From JAYEJW01 sp034716535 (lineage in GTDB: Bacteria; Pseudomonadota; Gammaproteobacteria; Chromatiales; Chromatiaceae): a stretch of DNA of 16,607 nucleotides. Of the stretch, positions 1-6,749 are shown piece by piece (the first letter of the stretch is position 1; every line of letters begins with the position of its first letter). Both the position numbers and the translations under genes were made by a program. Under the pieces are notes generated by a model, which saw only the letters and a list, made by a program, of their open reading frames with translations, made no database searches and had not been told where the DNA came from. The DNA lies in the NCBI GenBank assembly GCA_034716535.1, contig JAYEJW010000063.1, positions 1 through 16,607 on the forward strand, in the 5' to 3' direction.

Positions 1-232
1 AAGCTTAACACAATATAAGAACTTCTATTTACATGCCTACACATATGCGCGAAGAATCCTGTATTACATGCGAATTATCAAAGAGTTACGCTACAAATGG
101 CGGTTTTCAGCCAGGAACTTCAGTTTAACAAGCGTTACAATGCTATGATATTTAGCGAGAATAACGCGCGGTTACGTAGTAGAAGTACCCGAGCTACACC
201 CGCCTGGGTCCATCGTCGAGAACATACCTTGT

Positions 233-616
233 CTACCCGCGCAGACGGAAGAAGAGATAGGGCGCAACCGTAACCCATAACAGGACGACCAGCCACACGC
301 GTCCGGCGAAGAGGTTGTAGTCGTGCAGGAGCCTGTCCCAGGAGTGGCCGGCGACATAGTGTCCGAAGAGGAATTCGAAGGCGACCGTCATCATGAGCCA
401 TAACATGCCGACGGCGATCGCATGTGTCGCGGAGTGGGGCCGCCAGACGCGAAGGATGAGCCAGATGTAGACGCCGAACAAGACGATGGCGGTGAGCGTG
501 GAGACCTGGTGGGCCCGGAGTTCGCCGAGGTGTCTCTCATACCAGGCCTGGCGCAGCACCCCATTCGCAATGGCGATTGCGACCATCGGAAACCAGGCAA
601 GGAAGTACTTCCACAT
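233..616 (-). CDS. Small four-helix membrane protein, unknown function
   Basis: A 127-residue hydrophobic protein with about four membrane-spanning segments, roughly at residues 3-20, 38-58, 64-88 and 104-125. A polar stretch with several His, Arg and Asp residues (GHYVAGHSWDRLLHDYN) lies between the third and fourth helices. I chose the ATG at 616 over the GTG nine bases upstream (625), because a GGTGAG ribosome-binding site sits five bases before it. The gene is transcribed away from the phosphatase gene at 777, with about 160 bases between them. It resembles widely distributed small inner-membrane hypothetical proteins, but I do not recognise a named family. That it is a real gene is fairly sure; its function is unknown. 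Confidence 0.6.
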   Translation of the reverse strand: MWKYFLAWFPMVAIAIANGVLRQAWYERHLGELRAHQVSTLTAIVLFGVYIWLILRVWRPHSATHAIAVGMLWLMMTVAFEFLFGHYVAGHSWDRLLHDYNLFAGRVWLVVLLWVTVAPYLFFRLRG

Positions 617-776
617 GGAGCTCACCGTCGTTCAGTCGTGGCACAATACATCATCAGATCGGAGCGTGCCGCACCGCACTTGCCGGCTCCGATGAGACGA
701 CTAACGTAGCGCCCGAGCATTCGTTTGATCGATAGAACTTCGGCCCCGTCTTTCCACTTGGCGTGGCCTTTCGATT

Positions 777-1394
777 ATGTGGACCTGGTCACTCAACTGG
801 GGTGAGATTACCCCTCGAATTCTGGTCGGGACCTGCCCGATGACCCCCGTGGATCTGGAGCAGATCGGGGAAGCGGCGGGCGTGTCGGCCGTACTCTCCG
901 TGCAGCACGACGAGTGCCTGGCCTATTGGGGCATCGATTACGGGGAAATGCGCGCCCAGGGCGCCAAGCTGGGGCTGCGGATGGCGCGCCGCCCGATGCG
1001 GGATTTCGACATCGCCGACCAGCGGCGGCGTCTCCCACATGCCGTCGCGGCGTTGGCCGATCTTCAGGCGCAGGGGCACCGCACCTACGTGCACTGCACG
1101 GCAGGGCTCGGCCGCGCGCCGTTGACGGTGCTGTCCTACCTCATCTGCATCGAGGGCCGGTCGCCGGAGGAGGCGATCGGGCTGATCCATGAAGGGCGAC
1201 CGGACGCGGTGCCGGCCTGGGAGGCCTACCAGGGGTGCCGAGAAGACCTGGTCGGCCGGCATCGACGCCGAATCGAGCGACGGGCCTATGCGCTGTCCCG
1301 AGCACGCGCCGGCGGTCCCGACGACCCGCAGGCGGACTGGATGCAAGCCGAGGCCGAGGTACTCCGCTCCGTCCTGGAGAAACTGAAAGAGTAG
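777..1394 (+). CDS. Dual-specificity phosphatase, glucan-phosphatase-like
   Basis: A 205-residue cysteine phosphatase. The P-loop is HCTAGLGR at residues 106-113: Cys107 is the nucleophile and Arg113 binds phosphate. Asp76 in the RDFD stretch is the likely general acid. The P-loop fits the signature reported for glucan phosphatases (laforin, plant SEX4 and LSF2): Cys, hydrophilic residue, Ala, Gly, aliphatic residue, Gly, Arg. From memory, the flanking text (ITPRILVGTC near residue 11, RDFDIADQRRRLP, TYVHCTAG) also follows plant SEX4/LSF2 closely. There is no carbohydrate-binding module, so the architecture is LSF2-like. The C-terminal 50 residues are charged and probably helical. It may dephosphorylate glycogen or another phospho-glucan; a protein or inositol-phosphate substrate is possible. 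The frame is intact. The ribosome-binding site is weak. Confidence 0.8.
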   Translation: MWTWSLNWGEITPRILVGTCPMTPVDLEQIGEAAGVSAVLSVQHDECLAYWGIDYGEMRAQGAKLGLRMARRPMRDFDIADQRRRLPHAVAALADLQAQGHRTYVHCTAGLGRAPLTVLSYLICIEGRSPEEAIGLIHEGRPDAVPAWEAYQGCREDLVGRHRRRIERRAYALSRARAGGPDDPQADWMQAEAEVLRSVLEKLKE

Positions 1395-1756
1395 CATCGT
1401 AGGTCTTGTCTTTTGCCATCTCTTACCGCTGAACAATGCGACTGACGCCCAAGCAGTGCAGGCAGAAGCGGTTGCCGATGTCTTTCATCGTGTACCCGTT
1501 ACGGAGGGCCCGGTTCACAATGGCGCGGTCTTTTCGAGCACTTATTCAGAATTACGACGAAACACCCCTCGAGGAATCGTCTTTACAAGGAGAGGCGTCG
1601 GATGATGAGTAGGATCGGCGAGGCTTTCCTGCTCGATTCAGCCATGACGCCGACCCTTAGACTATGTATCTGACGATCTTAGGCGATTTATGAAGAAACA
1701 TATACCATTATATGCGATAGTTACAGCTCTTCATTAACTGTGATGAGCTGACCTTG
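1395..1756. other. Gene-poor stretch: RAYT remnant and left end of insertion sequence
   Basis: About 360 bases without an intact gene. The first part holds a short reverse-strand open stretch that resembles the C-terminal helix-turn-helix of a REP-associated transposase (separate entry). The last 75 bases are AT-rich and form the left end of the ISAzo13-like element. Nothing recognisable was seen in 1540-1678. Confidence 0.5.
1423..1536 (-). pseudogene. Remnant of REP-associated tyrosine transposase (RAYT), C-terminal end
   Basis: The reverse strand reads about 38 residues to a TAA at 1423-1425. It contains NGYTMKDIGNRFCLH followed by GVSRIVQR. This matches, from memory, the C-terminal helix-turn-helix that ends many RAYT proteins of the IS200/IS605 superfamily (pattern: GYT.KEIG..FG.HY.TVSR.V). 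An upstream in-frame stop and the absence of the HUH/Tyr catalytic domain make it a fragment. A RAYT is relevant because the window carries paired REP-like palindromes. The alternative is another helix-turn-helix protein tail; the match is short. Confidence 0.4.
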
Positions 1757-2822
1757 ATGACTCCGATCCCCGTTCCTGCGACCCAAGCCATTCCTGATGC
1801 TGGTCATCTAGCTGACCTCAAACTTGCGGCTTCCAAAATGCTGGGAGCCGAGCGGCGGGCGTTCCAAGCGATGATGGCGTTGAAGTACTGCGCAGGGAGC
1901 CCTCGGCAGGCGGAAGTGGTGTTTGGTTGGAGCCGCCGAGCGGTGGAGCTGGGGCTGCACGAGAAACGCACGGGCGTCGTCTGTCTGAGTGCGCAGTCGG
2001 CCTTTGCCGGCGACAAGCTGTGGGAGGAGAAACACCCGGACGTGGCCAATGCCCTGTGGGCCTTGGCGCACTCTCATTCTCAACAAGACCCGACCTTCCG
2101 CACCACGTTGTCGTTCACCCGGCTGACAGCAGCAGAAGCCCTCAAGCAGTTGCGAACCCAGGGTTTTGCCGAAGAGGTGCTGCCCTCTGCGAGCACTATG
2201 GCCGAGGTTCTCAACCGCAACGGCTACCGGCTGCGTCCGGTGCTCAAGGCCAAACCCCAAAAAAAGTTCCAGAAACCGACACCATCTTCGCCAACATCCA
2301 CGACAAGGACCAGCCGCGCGAAGGCGATGCGGTCATGCGATTGAGCATGGACTGCCTCTACGCGTGGTGGGAACGCCAATCACCACACGAACGCGACGCT
2401 CTCTCGCTCCTCCAGATCAAGGCCGACAACGGGCCGGAAAGCAATGGTCGGCGCACGCAATTTCTCAAACGAATGGTGGAATTCGCCGATCACATCGGTA
2501 AGCCCATCCAACTCCTGTACTACCCGCCGTACCACAGCAAATACAATCCGGTGGAGCGTTGCTGGGGAATTCTGGAGAAGCATTGGAACGGCGCTAAACT
2601 GGTGGATGCTCAGACCATGCTGGAGTGGGCAAAGAGCATGACTTGGAAGGGTATCCACCCGGTCGTGGAACTGAGTTGCAAGATCTACGAAAAAGGCATC
2701 TCCCTCTCCAAACAGGCCATCCAAGCGGTGGAGGCTCGGTTAGAACGGGATCCAAAGCTGCCTAAGTGGGATATCCTGATCCGGCCTGCGTGCATGGTAT
2801 GAGAATTTTTGGGAATCACCTA
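1679..2822 (+). mobile_element. ISAzo13-like insertion sequence (defective)
   Basis: The transposase gene is flanked by imperfect inverted ends. The left end reads TTAGGCGATT then, 10 bases on, CATATACCAT (1679-1708). The right end, read inward from the other strand, gives TAGGTGATT then CATACCATGCA (2822 back to about 2791). No clear target duplication could be seen. The right end directly abuts the broken LRV gene, and the left flank does not contain the missing LRV half. The element therefore marks a rearrangement boundary between the phosphatase region and the nif segment, not a simple insertion. Confidence 0.55.
1757..2802 (+). pseudogene. ISAzo13-family transposase, frame change and internal deletion
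   Basis: The first frame (1757-2344) gives the N-terminal helix-turn-helix region (FQAMMALKYCAGSPRQAEVV) up to AKPQKK. Family homology then continues in the -1 frame (VPETDTIFANIHDKD onward to 2802), ending with the typical PPYHSKYNPVERCWGILE and PKWDILIRPA stretches. The switch falls exactly on A_AAA_AAG at 2260-2266, so it is either programmed -1 frameshifting or a one-base loss from an A run. In the second part, RLSMDC joins directly to LYAWWER. The family normally has about 50-60 residues between the first catalytic Asp and this tryptophan region, so the DDE fold is probably broken. The later Asp (KADNGPE) and Glu (VERCW) remain. The transposase is probably inactive. Confidence 0.75.
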
Positions 2823-3028
2823 TGGTGGCCGAGCGCATTGCACCCAAGGAGGGGCAGGCCATGATCACAGACGGCGACTGGCGCGTACGCCTGCGCCTGG
2901 CCGAGCGTCTTCCGCTCGCGGTCATCGAGCCCCTGACCCGGGACGAAGATACCGACGTGCGCGCAGCGGCTGCTGCCCGCCTGGCGAGGCCCGACCAGGA
3001 GACAGGTGACCCGGGAGACGATCGATGA
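2822..3028 (+). pseudogene. LRV (leucine-rich repeat variant) protein, C-terminal fragment
   Basis: Sixty-eight codons carrying about one and a half to two LRV repeats (VAERIAP, DWRVRLRLAERLP, DTDVRAAAAARLARP). LRV proteins encoded in nif clusters such as that of Azotobacter have an N-terminal Cys-rich 4Fe-4S domain and several such repeats, around 240 residues; here the iron-sulfur domain and most repeats are missing. The frame starts at the very end of the insertion sequence, so the ATG at 2822 is probably accidental. The stop overlaps the next gene's start as ATGA (3025-3028), which preserves the original operon coupling. Confidence 0.6.
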
Positions 3029-4251
3029 CACCTCGGATCATAGCGAACAAAGAAGAGCCGGGCGACGGCGATCTCCCGCCCGAGGTGCGTATTGAGGCCG
3101 CCTGCAATCGACAATCGGCGTCCATGGCGCCGGATGATATTCTTGCCAACCTGCAGCCGCAGGTCCCGGAGCTCAGATTGTGCTACGCCATGGTCCGCAC
3201 CGGCTGGTACCGGCTCGGGGGCGTCGTGGACGCGGACTACGAGCGCGTCGCGCAGCGCATCGGCGAATGGGCCGAGGCACAGTGCGACGGCGATCTGGAT
3301 CTGCTGATGGACAAATGTGCCAACATCCACGGATTCGCCACCAGGCTGGAAGGCTGTACCCATTACATCACGGCGGTTACGGGTGAGCGGGCACAGGACT
3401 TCGTCCAGGTCGAGGTCGAGCAAGTCCAAGAGGTCATCGAGCGGCCCCTGTGGGACCCGGATTGGATGCCGGACGATCTCGAAGATTTCATCGATCCCTT
3501 GGACTTTCCGCACCTTGAGCCGGAGGCCGTCGGGCCGCCGCGTCTGCTGTTTCGCCGCCTGGTGCGGGTGGCGGACTTCCTCGACTCGGACGACTCCGGC
3601 AGGAACATCAAACGCTTCCTTGACGATTGGGACCGCAGCAGTGTCGGCGAGTCCACCCGTTTCTGCGACCACTGGATCCTAAGCATCCGCGAATACCGTG
3701 ATACCCAAGGCGACGGCCACCTGAGCGCCAACCCCATCCCGCTGCTGGGAGCGGGGGTGCCGGATCTGCCGGACGAGGCAGTAGCGCGCGGTGCGACCCT
3801 GGCCAATCTGATCCACGGCTTCGACCGTCATCGCGGCTACCACTTCGCTTGGTACTTCCACATGCTGACCCAACCTAGGGTCTCATACCAATTGGCCCAG
3901 GCGGTCCATGCGGACCTAATGGGCGCCTTCGACTATTTGCCGGCGCGGGACATCGCGGTGCTGCGGGATTGGTACAACGCCCCGTACAGCCTGTGGCCCC
4001 GGACCCACAACCCATTCGGAGACCATCGTGATCACCGCCTCCATTGCCGAGAGACTCAATGCCCAACTCAATCGGGAGTTTTTCTCGGCCTATTTTTACT
4101 TGAACCTGTCGGCGACGGCCGAAAGCGCGGGGTTCAAGGGCGCGGCCGCCTGGTTCCTGGCCAAGTACCAGGAAGAGACGGCCCACGCGATGAAGCTCTA
4201 CCGGTACCTGCTCGATCAGGGCGCGAACGTTGCGCTCCTGTCCATCGATGA
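3025..4251 (+). CDS. Unknown nif-linked protein, frame runs into ferritin gene
   Basis: An ORF of 408 codons that starts with a GGGAG ribosome-binding site seven bases before ATG and overlaps the LRV stop by ATGA. I do not recognise the family. It is soluble, acidic, rich in Asp, Trp and Tyr, and has scattered Cys and His (for example LRLCYAMVRTGWYRLGG near residue 50 and CDHWILSIREY near residue 215). No signal peptide or membrane segment is visible. Its place between an LRV gene and ferritin/nifE suggests a nitrogen-fixation accessory role. The last 75 codons are an out-of-frame reading of the ferritin gene and are not expected to be native. The original stop was probably the TGA at 4029-4031, which overlaps the ferritin GTG in another frame, so a late frameshift or small deletion is likely. 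Confidence 0.6.
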   Translation: MTPRIIANKEEPGDGDLPPEVRIEAACNRQSASMAPDDILANLQPQVPELRLCYAMVRTGWYRLGGVVDADYERVAQRIGEWAEAQCDGDLDLLMDKCANIHGFATRLEGCTHYITAVTGERAQDFVQVEVEQVQEVIERPLWDPDWMPDDLEDFIDPLDFPHLEPEAVGPPRLLFRRLVRVADFLDSDDSGRNIKRFLDDWDRSSVGESTRFCDHWILSIREYRDTQGDGHLSANPIPLLGAGVPDLPDEAVARGATLANLIHGFDRHRGYHFAWYFHMLTQPRVSYQLAQAVHADLMGAFDYLPARDIAVLRDWYNAPYSLWPRTHNPFGDHRDHRLHCRETQCPTQSGVFLGLFLLEPVGDGRKRGVQGRGRLVPGQVPGRDGPRDEALPVPARSGRERCAPVHR

Positions 4252-4552
4252 GCCCCCAACGACCCACGACGGCCTGCTCGACATGTTCGAGAAGACGCTC
4301 GCTCACGAGCAGGGTGTCACCGCCTCGATCAACGATCTGGTGGATGCTGCGCTGGGCGCCAAAGACCACGCGACCCACATCTTCCTGCAATGGTTCGTGA
4401 CCGAGCAGATCGAGGAAGAGGCCACGGTTAACGACATCATCGCCCGGTTGCGTCTGGTCGGCGACCGCGGTGAGGGTCTGTACATGATCGACAAGGAGCT
4501 CGACGGATTGGCTTCGCAGATGAGCCAATCTCCGGAGCTCCAGGCTGTTTAG
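4028..4552 (+). CDS. ftnA: Ferritin, FtnA-type
   Basis: A 174-residue non-haem ferritin of normal length. Every ferroxidase residue of E. coli FtnA sits at the same number: Glu17, Glu50, His53 (QEETAH), Glu94 (AHEQGV), Gln127 and Glu130 (EQIEEEA), plus Tyr24. It should oxidise Fe(II) and store Fe(III) in a 24-mer shell in the cytoplasm. The start is GTG with GGAG six bases upstream (4018-4021). The gene lies in a nif segment, upstream of a Cys/Lys-rich peptide and nifE, so it probably supplies or buffers iron for nitrogenase cofactor assembly. It is one of the few intact genes here. The symbol is by family and not a proven orthologue. Confidence 0.93.
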   Translation: MITASIAERLNAQLNREFFSAYFYLNLSATAESAGFKGAAAWFLAKYQEETAHAMKLYRYLLDQGANVALLSIDEPPTTHDGLLDMFEKTLAHEQGVTASINDLVDAALGAKDHATHIFLQWFVTEQIEEEATVNDIIARLRLVGDRGEGLYMIDKELDGLASQMSQSPELQAV

Positions 4553-4578
4553 CCGAGCGATGAAAGGGTCGAGGACCG

Positions 4579-4659
4579 ATGGGAAAGAAATCCGGCAAGT
4601 GCTGCAAGAAGTATAAGGACGGCAAGGCCTGCAAAAAGTGCCCGAAGGGCAAGCGCTAA
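4579..4659 (+). CDS. 26-residue Cys/Lys-rich peptide in nif segment
   Basis: A very short frame, ATG to TAA, preceded by GAGG four bases upstream and starting 26 bases after the ferritin stop. The product has 26 residues: Cys8, Cys9, Cys18 and Cys21 with about ten Lys, in the pattern GKCCKKYKDGKACKKCPKGKR cut at both ends (CC, nine residues ending in Ala, C-x2-C). Four cysteines in such a basic peptide could bind one metal ion or a small Fe-S cluster. Its position between ferritin and nifE suggests iron or sulfur handling for nitrogenase. The family is not recognised with certainty. The ordered codons and good ribosome-binding site argue that it is real. Confidence 0.55.
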   Translation: MGKKSGKCCKKYKDGKACKKCPKGKR

Positions 4660-4753
4660 CTGACGCAGCTGCCGGCCGGAGCGAAAGATCGACGAGTGCG
4701 ACGGCTTCATCCATCTGGTCGACAAGCGCACCAGGATTCCCGACTGAATTCAT

Positions 4754-4776
4754 GCCGGCAAGATGCCGGCGGTCCC
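4754..4776 (+). repeat. Single REP-like palindrome copy
   Basis: Two GCCGGC arms separated by AAGAT and followed by GGTCCC. The same unit recurs six more times at 11.3-13.3 kb, there in inverted pairs; this is the only unpaired copy seen. It lies between the small Cys/Lys peptide gene and the nifE promoter. Confidence 0.75.
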
Positions 4777-4804
4777 GGATGTCATCGATCCTCCAACCTT
4801 CTGG

Positions 4805-4826
4805 CTTTGTCGCATATGCGACAAAG
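4805..4826. promoter_or_regulatory. NifA upstream activator site
   Basis: A perfect 22-base palindrome: CTTTGTCGCAT followed by its exact reverse complement. Its core is TGT-N10-ACA (4808-4823), the known NifA-binding consensus. It lies about 55 bases before the -24 element of the nifE promoter, a normal distance. The AT-rich stretch between them (4841-4856, containing TATCAA) could allow IHF bending, though the IHF match is weak. Confidence 0.8.
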
Positions 4827-4867
4827 CGGTTATCGCTGGTTTATCAATTAAATCAGTAGCATAGAAG

Positions 4868-4884
4868 TTGGCGCGTGCTCTGCG
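4868..4884 (+). promoter_or_regulatory. Sigma-54 promoter of nifE
   Basis: TTGGCGCGTGCTCTGCG contains GG at 4870-4871 and GC at 4882-4883, exactly ten bases apart, as required for the -24/-12 promoter. The nifE ATG is 34 bases after the -12 element, with GGAG five bases before the ATG. With the NifA site upstream, this predicts nifE induction under nitrogen limitation and low oxygen. The -24 box is GGCGC, not the optimal GGCAC. Confidence 0.7.
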
Positions 4885-4917
4885 TGAAGATCTCCAAAGC
4901 CAAGTCTTGGAGTCTCC

Positions 4918-6387
4918 ATGAAGCAGAAAGACATCGCTGCCCTGCTCGACGAGCCAGCCTGCTCCCACAACAAGAAGGAGAAGTCCGGCTGCGCCAAGCC
5001 CAAGCCCGGTGCGACCGCCGGCGGTTGTGCCTTCGACGGGGCGCAGATCGCCTTGCTGCCCATCGCGGACGTGGCCCACATCGTCCACGGCTCCATCGCC
5101 TGCGCCGGCAACTCCTGGGACAACCGCGGCACCCGCTCTTCGGGGCCAACCCTCTACAAGATCGGCATGACTACGGACCTGACCGAGCAGGACGTGGTGA
5201 TGGGGCGCGGCGAGAAGCGGCTGTTCCATTCCATCAAGCAGGCCATCGATTCCTAAAGCCCGGCGGCGGTGTTCGTCTACAACACCTGTATTCCGGCGCT
5301 GATCGGCGACGACATCGAGGCGGTCTGCAAGGAGGAGGAACAACGCTGGGGCACGCCCGTGGTGCCTGTGGATGGCGCCGGCTTTTACGGCACCAAGAAC
5401 CTGGGTAACCGCATTGCCGGCGAGTCAATGGTGAAGTACGTCTGCGGAGGCCGGGAGCCGGATCCCTTGCCCGAGGGTATCGAAAAGCAAGGGTTCAAGG
5501 TTCACAACGTCACCCTGGTGGGCGAGTACAACATCGCCGGCGAGCTCTGGCACGTGCGGCCTCTGCTGGACGAGCTGGGCCTGCGCGTGCTCTGCACCCT
5601 GTCCGGCGACGCACGCTTCCGGGAGGTGCAGACGATGCACCGCTCGGAGGGCAACATGATGGTCTGCTCCAAGGCCATGATCAACGTGGCCCGCAAGCTC
5701 CAGGATGCTTTCGGAACGCCCTGGTTCGAGGGCAGTTTCTATGGTGTCCAGGACGTCTCCCAGGCCTTGAGGGACTTCGCCCGTCTGATCGATGGTCCGG
5801 ATCTCACCGAACGTACGGAGAAGCTGATTGCGAGGGAGGAGGCGCGTATCGATGCGCAGCTGGCCCCCTGGCGCGAGCGCCTGGCCGGTCGCAAGGTGCT
5901 GCTCTACACCGGCGGGGTGAAGTCCTGGTCCATCATCGCTGCGCTGCAGGACCTGGGCATGACGGTGGTCGCCACCGGCCCCAAGAAATCCACGGAGGAG
6001 GACAAGGCGCGCATCCGCGAGCTCATGGGGCAGGATGCGGTGATGATTGAGGACGGCACTCCCCGAGCCCTGATCAAGATCGTGCGCGACAACGATGTAG
6101 ATGCGCTGATCGCTGGCGGACGCAACACGTACACGGCGCTCAATGCGCGTATCCCCTTCCTGGATATCAACCAGGAGCGGGACTTCGGCTACGAGGGTTA
6201 TACCGGGATGCTGGAGCTGGCCAAGCAACTCTGCCTGACCATCGAGAGCCCGGTGTGGGAGGCGGTGCGGAAGCGTTCACCGTGGGCGTTAGGTGGGAGC
6301 TTTGTCGCTTCCGGTGGTGGGGACCCTCTCCCCGGCCCTCTCCCAGAGGGAGATAAGGAGCGCCTCTGGCGCGTTCTTTCATCGTAG
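4918..6387 (+). pseudogene. nifE: nifE, nitrogenase cofactor scaffold subunit, with in-frame stop
   Basis: NifE pairs with NifN as the scaffold on which the FeMo-cofactor precursor matures. The reading frame matches NifE throughout. Cys37, Cys62 and Cys124 (cluster ligands) and Cys250 fall at the same numbers as in Azotobacter vinelandii NifE, so there are no indels up to there. Codon 113 (5254-5256) is TAA where the family has Tyr (S-Y-S-P-A-A-V-F), a one-base change from TAC or TAT. This cuts the product to 112 residues; an ATG at 5641 or later could only start a fragment. The end is also odd: after SPVWEAVRKRSPWA the frame runs into a GC-rich intergenic-type repeat and stops at 6387. No nifN follows, although it normally does. 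Sequencing error at the stop is the main alternative. Confidence 0.9.
6321..6358. repeat. CCCTCTCCC/GGGAGA intergenic-type repeat inside nifE 3' end
   Basis: Two CCCTCTCCC-like units followed by AGAGGGAGA; TCTCCC-AGA-GGGAGA can form a hairpin. From memory this type of repeat is common between genes in gammaproteobacteria. Here it is translated as the last residues of the nifE frame (DPLPGPLPEGDKE), so it probably marks where the native nifE end or nifN was lost. There is no T-run, so it is not a convincing terminator. Confidence 0.5.
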
Positions 6388-6401
6388 GAGTGAGATTGAA
6401 C

Positions 6402-6749
6402 ATGCAAGCAGTAGCACAAGAAGCCGCCGACTGGATCGAGGTCGGCACCATCGAGGACATCCCACGGTTCGGCTCGGGGGTCGTGAAGCGCGACGGTGGC
6501 GATATCGCCGTGTTTCGCAATGCGGACGACGAAGTGTTCGCGCTGCTCAACCGTTGTCCTCACAAGGGTGGACCCCTGTCCGAGGGCATCGTCTATGGTC
6601 GCACCGTGGCCTGCCCGTTGCACAACTGGTGCCTGGATCTGCACTCCGGCCAGGCCAGGGCCCCGGACGAGCGTTGTGCGCCGAGCTTCGCGGTTCGGGT
6701 AATAGAGGGCAGGGTGCTGGTGTCGAACGAGCCGGCTCATGACTGCTGA
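6402..6749 (+). CDS. Rieske [2Fe-2S] protein, NirD-like
   Basis: A 115-residue single-domain Rieske protein. The cluster ligands are Cys52-x-His54 (CPHKGG) and Cys71-x2-His74 (CPLHNW). Length and context fit the small subunit of assimilatory NADH-nitrite reductase (NirD) or a NirD-like ferredoxin: it overlaps the nitrate reductase start by one base (TGATG, 6747-6751). Many NirD proteins lack the Rieske ligands; this one keeps all four and so can bind a cluster. ATG at 6402 was preferred to GTG at 6390 because TAGGAG lies 11 bases before it. No nirB large subunit is present in the window. It is intact, but its neighbours on both sides are broken. Confidence 0.8.
   Translation: MQAVAQEAADWIEVGTIEDIPRFGSGVVKRDGGDIAVFRNADDEVFALLNRCPHKGGPLSEGIVYGRTVACPLHNWCLDLHSGQARAPDERCAPSFAVRVIEGRVLVSNEPAHDC

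Noticed and set aside
1..232. AT-rich start of the window as an origin or attachment site
   Set aside because: No repeats, DnaA boxes, tRNA or integrase signature could be seen; it is simply more AT-rich than the rest.
5425..6228. Reverse-strand open frame of 267 codons across nifE
   Set aside because: Shadow of nifE, which matches its family along the whole length on the plus strand.
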